From Streptomyces sp. R302 (GTDB lineage: Bacteria > Actinomycetota > Actinomycetes > Streptomycetales > Streptomycetaceae), in the NCBI RefSeq assembly GCF_012927245.1, contig NZ_JABBGE010000009.1:124001-188000 (forward strand): a DNA stretch of 64,000 nt, in the 5' to 3' direction. Below, in pieces: positions 59,684-64,000 of the stretch. Under the pieces are notes generated by a model. It had not been told where the DNA came from. It did not search any database and saw nothing but the letters and a program-made list of their open reading frames with translations. Position 1 is the first letter of the stretch. Each line of letters opens with the position of its first letter. The translations under genes and the position numbers were made by a program.

Positions 59684-60718
59684 ATGAGTGCCTTTTCGTC
59701 GGGTCCGGGGCGGCGTCTGCTGTTGCGAGGTGCTCTGGTTCTCGCCATCGGCGCCCGTGGGGCCGGGCAGGCCGTCGCACTGCCCAAGGCCGTACCGGGC
59801 GGTGGGGCGGAGGTGGACGAGGAGACGTTCCCCGGAGGGCGGATCGTCGATCTCGTGGTGAATTCGGTCGCGCTTGCGCGTCCGGCAGGGGTGCGGCTCC
59901 TCACTCCCGAGAACTGGCACGCCCAGCGTCCCGGGCAGCGCTGGCCGGTGCTGCTTCTGCTGCCCGGCGGGGACGGTGATCATCTGGCGTGGACCCGGGA
60001 CTACGGAATCCAAGACCTTCCCGCGTTGCGGCACACACTCGTGGTGATGCCTGAGATGCCGCTGTTCGGTTTCTGCACGGATTGGTGGAACCACGGCGAG
60101 GGCGGCCCTCCAGCCGTGGAGACGTTCCACCTGCGCGAGGTCCTGCCGCTCGTGGAGCGCTTCTACGGAGCCGGGACGAGGCGGGTGGTCGCCGGTCAGT
60201 CCCAGGGCGGGTTCGGCGCTGTGTCGTACACCGCGCGCCATCGGGGGATGTTCCGGGCGGCGGCGAGCTACAGCGGCTTCGTGCACCCGCTCCAGCACCC
60301 TCGCGCGGTACGGGCGGCGATGGACTATCTGGGCCTGGATTGGACGGCGCTGTGGGGCGATCCGGTGCGGCAACGCGCAATCTGGCAGGCTCACGACCCC
60401 GCATGCCTTGCCCACCGGCTCACCAGAATCCCCGTTTGGCTGTCCTGCGGCGACGGGCGGCTTGGCCCGCTGGACCCGCCGGACACCCCTCCGGACGAGC
60501 ACATCCCCGGTCTCGAAGACCCGGACGCGCCGTTCCCCGCCGACGTCCTGTCACCGACCGAAGCGATCATGCGTGAGGAGAACGAGGCCCTGGCACCCGT
60601 GCTCCGTGCTGCCGGTGCCCTGGTGACGACACGGTTCCACGCGGGAACCCACGATCCGGCCTACTGGTCGCGCGAGCTCCGAGCCTCGCTCCCCACACTG
60701 CTGCAAGCCCTCCGATGA
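59684..60718 (+). CDS. secreted alpha/beta hydrolase, esterase family (Ag85/EstD-like)
   Basis: The 344-residue protein has an N-terminal Tat-like signal (G-R-R-L-L-L-R-G-A-L-V-L-A-I-G-A) and an alpha/beta-hydrolase domain. The nucleophile Ser is in G-Q-S-Q-G-G-F-G-A, and a catalytic His is likely in F-H-A-G-T-H-D. The W-N-H-G-E-G-G-P and Y-S-G-F motifs resemble antigen-85/esterase D proteins. Likely hydrolyses or transfers an acyl ester outside the cell. It is the only intact gene inside the interval between the two tRNA-like repeats, so it may be cargo of the lost element. Confidence 0.85.
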   Translation: MSAFSSGPGRRLLLRGALVLAIGARGAGQAVALPKAVPGGGAEVDEETFPGGRIVDLVVNSVALARPAGVRLLTPENWHAQRPGQRWPVLLLLPGGDGDHLAWTRDYGIQDLPALRHTLVVMPEMPLFGFCTDWWNHGEGGPPAVETFHLREVLPLVERFYGAGTRRVVAGQSQGGFGAVSYTARHRGMFRAAASYSGFVHPLQHPRAVRAAMDYLGLDWTALWGDPVRQRAIWQAHDPACLAHRLTRIPVWLSCGDGRLGPLDPPDTPPDEHIPGLEDPDAPFPADVLSPTEAIMREENEALAPVLRAAGALVTTRFHAGTHDPAYWSRELRASLPTLLQALR

Positions 60719-60951
60719 CCCCGGCAGTGCCCGTCGTGGTGTGCTGTGAAGCCCATGTCCTCTCTCCGGCTCGGTCCCCAGAGGTACGGTGCTCCGACCG
60801 CATACCAGGGATCCCGAGGGTGAGGTATCGACCTGGATCTCGGGTGGGACAAGGGGCATGAGTCTCCCCCTGACGACGCAGTGTGTGAGCATCCACGTCC
60901 TCCCGTCAGGCGGGACTCCAGACAGGCCGTGGCGTACCGGCCGTCGTCAAG

Positions 60952-61163
60952 TCACCGAAGGACGTCCTCGCGGCCGTCGCGGGGCACGGCCCGACCGGCC
61001 GCCTCGTACGCATCGAGGGCGCTCGCCCAGTCCGCCACCGCCCCCGCGACGTTCCGGGAGTACTCGGCCGGAAGGGGTGCCCGGCCGGCAGTTCACCGAA
61101 CTCGGTCACCGCGGAAGCGAGGCCCGCTTCCTGCCGTGCCCTCTCCCTCTCGCGTTCCCGCAC
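60952..61163 (-). pseudogene. frameshifted small helical protein
   Basis: One minus-strand frame from GTG 61163 encodes a basic helical start and A-S-A-V-T-E-F-G-E-L-P-A-G-H-P-F. A different frame, beginning at about 61085, encodes E-Y-S-R-N-V-A-G-A-V-A-D-W-A-S-A-L-D-A-Y-E-A-A-G and ends at TGA 60952-60954. Both segments look protein-like and the second continues the first after a single frameshift. I infer a broken small gene, unless the shift is a sequencing error. Confidence 0.45.
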
Positions 61164-61226
61164 GGTCCCTCCCGCAGGCTCGTTCGTGTGGTTCAGCGCC
61201 GGAGCTGTGGAGTGGGTCAGCCGAGT

Positions 61227-61285
61227 GAGGGCCTCTTGGGTTCGGTGTGGATTGCGACATCTCCACCGAACGACAAAAGGCCCTC
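61227..61285. repeat. nested inverted repeat, possible IS end or terminator
   Basis: Outer arms GAGGGCCT (61227-61234) / AGGCCCTC (61278-61285) and inner arms GTTCGGTG (61240-61247) / CACCGAAC (61264-61271) form one long nested stem. The segment carries no gene and precedes a truncated acetyltransferase, consistent with an insertion-sequence remnant or a terminator. Confidence 0.6.
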
Positions 61286-61517
61286 GTGTGAATCACCGCG
61301 CGGACGGAAGGCGTCCGCGCTGTGGAGCCTGGCCAGGCAGGCAGTCGCGGGCTTCCCGTGGTGATGCCCTGCCCCGCCACCGGTCGCGTCCGACGTGTGT
61401 GGGCCGCCTGTGTGCCGCGCGGTCGGAGGAGGCCCGCTGACGAGCGGTCGACGCACCGCACCCCGTGGCCCTGGTCCGGGCCGGCCACCGCTTCGAACAC
61501 CCCGAGGCTCACGCGGC

Positions 61518-61769
61518 ATGAACGGGGATGTCGTGGTCAACCCCGCGTATCACCGGCAGGGCGTTGGCCGCTCCCTGGTCGAGCACCTCATGCGGCGGTA
61601 CTCGCACTGCCGCTTCTTCCTCCTGCCCACGGACCACGAGTCGACGGCGGAGGGCGAGCGCAACCACGCGTTCTACCGGAGTCCGGGCTTCCTGTCCTAC
61701 GAGGAGAAGGAGATGGCGGGCTCTGGACTGCCCAGGAACCGCCCCGACCTGCGCAACGCGGCGCCCTGA
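61518..61769 (+). pseudogene. 5'-truncated GNAT acetyltransferase
   Basis: The frame encodes the acetyl-CoA-binding core of a GNAT enzyme: V-V-V-N-P-A-Y-H-R-Q-G-V-G-R-S-L-V-E-H-L-M, then F-F-L-L-P-T-D, R-N-H-A-F-Y-R-S-P-G-F. The first two beta strands and helix expected upstream are absent in all frames. Thus only ~84 of the usual ~140 residues remain. It adjoins the second tRNA-like repeat, so truncation is probably tied to the lost element. Confidence 0.75.
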
Positions 61770-61787
61770 CCGGACCGGCCAACGCAG

Positions 61788-61879
61788 AAGCCCCAGGTCC
61801 CTGACCTGGGGCTTCGTTCACGAGCGGATGACGGGAATCGAACCCGCGCTATAAGCTTGGGAATCACCCGGCACTTGGG
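61788..61879 (-). repeat. tRNA-Gly 3'-end-like repeat with terminator (attachment-site remnant), copy 2
   Basis: On the minus strand, 61823-61864 gives the anticodon-3'-side, T-arm (GCGGG-TTCGATT-CCCGT) and acceptor 3' strand (CATCCGC-T) of a tRNA-Gly, with no matching 5' half upstream. The terminator hairpin is at 61788-61814. The sequence beyond the anticodon region (CACCCGGCACTTGGG on the + strand) is shared with copy 1, so both carry element sequence. Copy 2 is better preserved than copy 1, with a more canonical T-arm. Confidence 0.8.
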
Positions 61880-61954
61880 CCCGCAAAGCGATTTAACCTG
61901 CGGAAACGTTAGCCTGGCGCTGCTTCTTTGCCGTCTCAACGGCTCCCTTGTTGT

Positions 61955-61994
61955 CCGCTGCTGACCGCCCCTACTGGCACGTTGTGGCACGGCG
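61955..61994. repeat. dispersed 40-bp element, second copy
   Basis: This segment (CCGCTGCTGACCGCC...ACTGGCACGTTGTGGCACGGCG) matches 47548-47594 with about four differences and one indel. It lies just outside the second tRNA-like repeat, suggesting that the family of integrated elements left traces at both loci. Identity unknown; it could be the end of an integrase gene or a shared attachment-site arm. Confidence 0.65.
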
Positions 61995-61999
61995 ACGGA

Positions 62000-63199
62000 T
62001 CAGCCGCGCCACTCGAACAGGACGAGAGTGGCGTCGTCCGAGGTGGCTTCGCCGCGTGCTCGCCTGAGCGTGTGGGACAGGTCCCGTGCCACCGCGCGGA
62101 CGCCTCGGTCCGTCTTCTCCAGCTGGTTCACCCAGTCGATCAGCTGGTCCTCGCCGAACTGCTCCTGCCCGCTCTCGTGCTCCTCGATCAGGCCGTCGGT
62201 GAAGCAGAGGACGCGGTCCCCCGGTTCGAGCGTCACACTGCTGACCTGCGGCTGTGCTCCGCCGAAGCCGACGGGGAGGGTGGTGGGGCTGTCCAGGCGT
62301 CCCACCACGCGGTGCTCGCGGATCAGGACGGGGGCGGGGTGTCCTGCGTTGACCCACTGGAGACGGCCGGTGGTCGTGTTGAGCCGCATCATCTGGGCGG
62401 TGACGAAGTGGTCGGGGGCGAACTGTTCGGCCACCGCCCGGTCCATGAAGAGGTAGATCTCGGACAGCTCGACGCTGATGCGGCGGGCGTGCCGGTAGGC
62501 GCCGATGGCGACGGTGGCCATGGTGGCTGCGTCCAGGCCGTGACCCATGGCGTCGATCATGGCGAGGTGGAGGGTGTCGCCGTTCAGGGCGTAGTCGAAG
62601 CTGTCGCCGGCCACGTCGTAGGCGGGTTCCAGGACGCCGGCGACGGCGACGCGCGGCATGGTCATGGTCAGCGGCGGCAGGAGCGACCACTGGATCTCCG
62701 CGGCGACGTTCATCGGCTCGCTGCGGCGGGTGCGGAAGAAGAGGTCGGTGTAGCCGTTCTTGGTCTGCAGGAGTTCACCGACCAGGCCCGCGATCCGGCG
62801 CAGGATGCGGCGGACGTCGTCGTCGACCGTGTCCAGGGTGACGGCCAGGACCCCGGCCTGGTCACCGCCGTCGAGCAGCGGTGCGTGGACGCGTACTCCG
62901 TCGGCCATCGCCAGCTCGACCGGGAGCGACGTGAGGAAACACCTGCCGGCGTCCGAGCCGTCGATGGACAGCGGCTCGCCGCCTGTCAGCCCTTCGGAGA
63001 GCAGGGGAACGAGCCTCTGCTGCTGGTAGTCCTGGAGCAGGATCTGCGGATTCCTGCCGCCCAGCCGGCCCACCGTCTCGGCGACGACCAGCCCGACCCG
63101 GTGAGGTGGCAGCTTGTGTGCCCGGTCCAGGATCCCTCCCAGGAGCTCCTCGCCGAAGCTCTCCGAGCGATCGGATTCTCCGAGCGGTCCGACGGTCAT
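62000..63199 (-). CDS. SpoIIE/PP2C-family serine phosphatase
   Basis: The 399-residue protein has an N-terminal sensor-like region (residues ~20-170, GAF-like: V-G-L-V-V-A-E-T-V-G-R-L-G-G-R-N-P and R-V-H-A-P-L-L-D-G-G-D-Q-A-G-V-L-A-V-T-L). A PP2C SpoIIE domain follows: M-N-V-A-A-E-I-Q-W-S-L-L-P-P, Y-D-V-A-G-D-S-F-D-Y, A-M-I-D-A-M-G-H-G-L-D-A, C-F-T-D-G-L-I-E-E and S-D-D-A-T-L-V-L. It probably dephosphorylates an anti-sigma-factor antagonist. The ATG at 63199 has GGAGG 7 bp upstream. Confidence 0.93.
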   Translation of the reverse strand: MTVGPLGESDRSESFGEELLGGILDRAHKLPPHRVGLVVAETVGRLGGRNPQILLQDYQQQRLVPLLSEGLTGGEPLSIDGSDAGRCFLTSLPVELAMADGVRVHAPLLDGGDQAGVLAVTLDTVDDDVRRILRRIAGLVGELLQTKNGYTDLFFRTRRSEPMNVAAEIQWSLLPPLTMTMPRVAVAGVLEPAYDVAGDSFDYALNGDTLHLAMIDAMGHGLDAATMATVAIGAYRHARRISVELSEIYLFMDRAVAEQFAPDHFVTAQMMRLNTTTGRLQWVNAGHPAPVLIREHRVVGRLDSPTTLPVGFGGAQPQVSSVTLEPGDRVLCFTDGLIEEHESGQEQFGEDQLIDWVNQLEKTDRGVRAVARDLSHTLRRARGEATSDDATLVLFEWRG

Positions 63200-63419
63200 C
63201 CCGTTGCCTCCAACAGAGCGGCGATGACCTCGCCCGGTCTTGCCGTACGGGGCGGGTGCCGCGGCCGCGTACGGCAGAACCGGGTACGGAGCAGCCCGCA
63301 CCAGGGATATGGCCTCCAGGATGCTTTTCGGCGACAGCTCGCGCCACCTGGCCGCCGTGCGGGGGCACCGGTTGCAGGGTGGTCGGGGCTCCCCCTCGGG
63401 GCGCTTTCGAGCCCGCCGG

Positions 63420-63686
63420 TCAGGCTTCCTCGGCGTGGGCGCCGGTGCCGGTGGGGGATCTGCTGGTGGCGAGCCAGGTGCGGGCGGGACCGGCCGCGGT
63501 CTCGGTGTCGACGGTGAGATGGAGCCGTGTGCCGCCGCCCGGCGCGGGGTAGCTGCGCTGTTCCGCCCCTGCGAAGCACCGGCGGATCACTTCGGCGACC
63601 GCGCGAGCGGCCTCGGGCGTGGCGGAGACGATACGGATCTCGGCGTACCCCGCCTGCGGCAGGGGCTCGTTCTCGGTGGGGTGCAA
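63420..63686 (-). CDS. small conserved hypothetical protein
   Basis: The 88-residue soluble protein reads A-E-I-R-I-V-S-A-T-P-E-A-A-R-A-V-A-E-V-I-R-R-C-F-A-G-A-E-Q-R-S-Y-P, then T-R-L-H-L-T-V-D-T. It looks like a ferredoxin-fold-like small domain; families like this occur in Streptomyces without known function. It begins with a likely TTG at 63686 (GGAG 9 bp upstream), so the start is uncertain. Read leftward toward the phosphatase gene, with a 220-bp gap that has no gene. Confidence 0.6.
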   Translation of the reverse strand: MHPTENEPLPQAGYAEIRIVSATPEAARAVAEVIRRCFAGAEQRSYPAPGGGTRLHLTVDTETAAGPARTWLATSRSPTGTGAHAEEA

Positions 63687-63789
63687 GACGATGTGCTCCG
63701 TTCGGGACGAAGGCGAGAGGTCGGCGGGTGGGTTGTCCCTGGTGTCGGGTGCCCCACCCGCGGTCTTCGGTCGGAAGAGTGGTCCGAGG

Positions 63790-63999
63790 TCAGGGCCAGG
63801 TGCCCGTAGGCCGGGCGGCGGGCGATTCGCTCCGGCGGCCCGGGGTTGCTGTGGTCGGGGGACGGCTGAGGGCGGGGTGGGGGTCGCCGAAGCGGTGGGC
63901 CGCTGTGCGTACGTCGTGCGGGGCGTTGAGCCGGTGGATCAGGCGCGTGCCGAGCGCGATCAGGAACGCGCCCGCCAGGAGCGTGATCACGGTCTCCAT
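63790..63999 (-). CDS. small single-helix membrane protein, hypothetical
   Basis: The 69-residue protein starts M-E-T-V-I-T-L-L-A-G-A-F-L-I-A-L-G-T-R-L-I-H-R-L-N, one membrane helix followed by a basic polar tail with Arg/Pro/Thr. No function assigned. The ATG is two bases from the right edge, so its binding site is outside the window. Confidence 0.65.
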   Translation of the reverse strand: METVITLLAGAFLIALGTRLIHRLNAPHDVRTAAHRFGDPHPALSRPPTTATPGRRSESPAARPTGTWP

Positions 64000-64000
64000 G

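Noticed and set aside
59001..60502. Long minus-strand open frame across the tRNA-like repeat and esterase
   Set aside because: Arg/Pro-rich with no motif, runs antisense to a clear hydrolase and through a repeat; typical of spurious high-GC frames.

Overview
The window is chromosomal DNA of a Streptomyces or a close relative. The base composition is very GC-rich with strong third-position G/C bias, GTG starts are frequent, and many products have characteristic Streptomyces relatives: DrrAB-type ABC transporter, YtrA-type GntR regulator, DUF2630, DUF7144, DUF6126, SCO5918-like and bL37 proteins. I count about 55 genes, two degraded genes, one B12 riboswitch and several mobile-element traces.

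Layout. 1-3.7 kb: three consecutive secreted proteins carrying the same FG-GAP/VCBS-like repeat module (one entering from the left edge, one with a transglycosylase domain, one with an endonuclease/phosphatase domain). 3.7-11.8 kb: DoxX protein, metG, a vWA protein with a long Ala/Glu/Pro linker, a PhoX phosphatase behind a PHO box, and a hypothetical. 11.8-18 kb: leftward genes for an APC permease, FUSC exporter, DUF2630 protein, membrane EEP enzyme, lipoprotein and DUF7144 protein. 18-25.2 kb: an Rrf2/RidA pair with matching operators, a DrrAB-like transporter, a MerR-PP2C fusion regulator with its own MerR-type promoter, and an FMN reductase/luciferase-like monooxygenase pair. 25.2-26.6 kb: a TnpB-only element. 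26.6-38.7 kb: corrin-ring cobalamin genes (cobL, cobM, cbiD, cobK, cobIJ, cobH, cobG, riboswitch, cobN), interrupted by bL37 and a hypothetical. 38.8-47.2 kb: subtilase lipoprotein, YtrA regulon, membrane and VOC proteins, SDR, and a TetR gene divergent from a serine hydrolase. 47.7-51.5 kb: a cold-shock/RNA cluster (MerR-like HTH, GvpU-like, SCO5918-like, CBS, DEAD-box helicase, CspA). 51.8-58.9 kb: a hemicellulose locus. 59.1-64 kb: a degraded insertion hot spot bounded by two copies of a tRNA-Gly 3'-end repeat, then a SpoIIE-type phosphatase and two small proteins.

The most distinctive system is at 51.8-58.9 kb. One protein joins an ECF sigma factor, a zinc anti-sigma motif, membrane-spanning sequence and an AbfB (CBM42-like) arabinose-binding domain. 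Next to it on the same strand lie a GH10-CBM13-GH62 enzyme (xylanase plus arabinofuranosidase) and a ricin-GH74 enzyme (xyloglucanase). I infer that the sigma protein senses arabinose-decorated polysaccharide outside the cell and induces the enzymes that strip it. Several one-gene regulatory circuits are also visible from operator sequences: Rrf2 (two identical-spacing sites), MerR-PP2C (19-bp promoter spacer), YtrA, TetR and PhoP.

Limits: all family assignments come from reading motifs in translated sequence without database searches, and operators and terminators are assigned from symmetry and position only.
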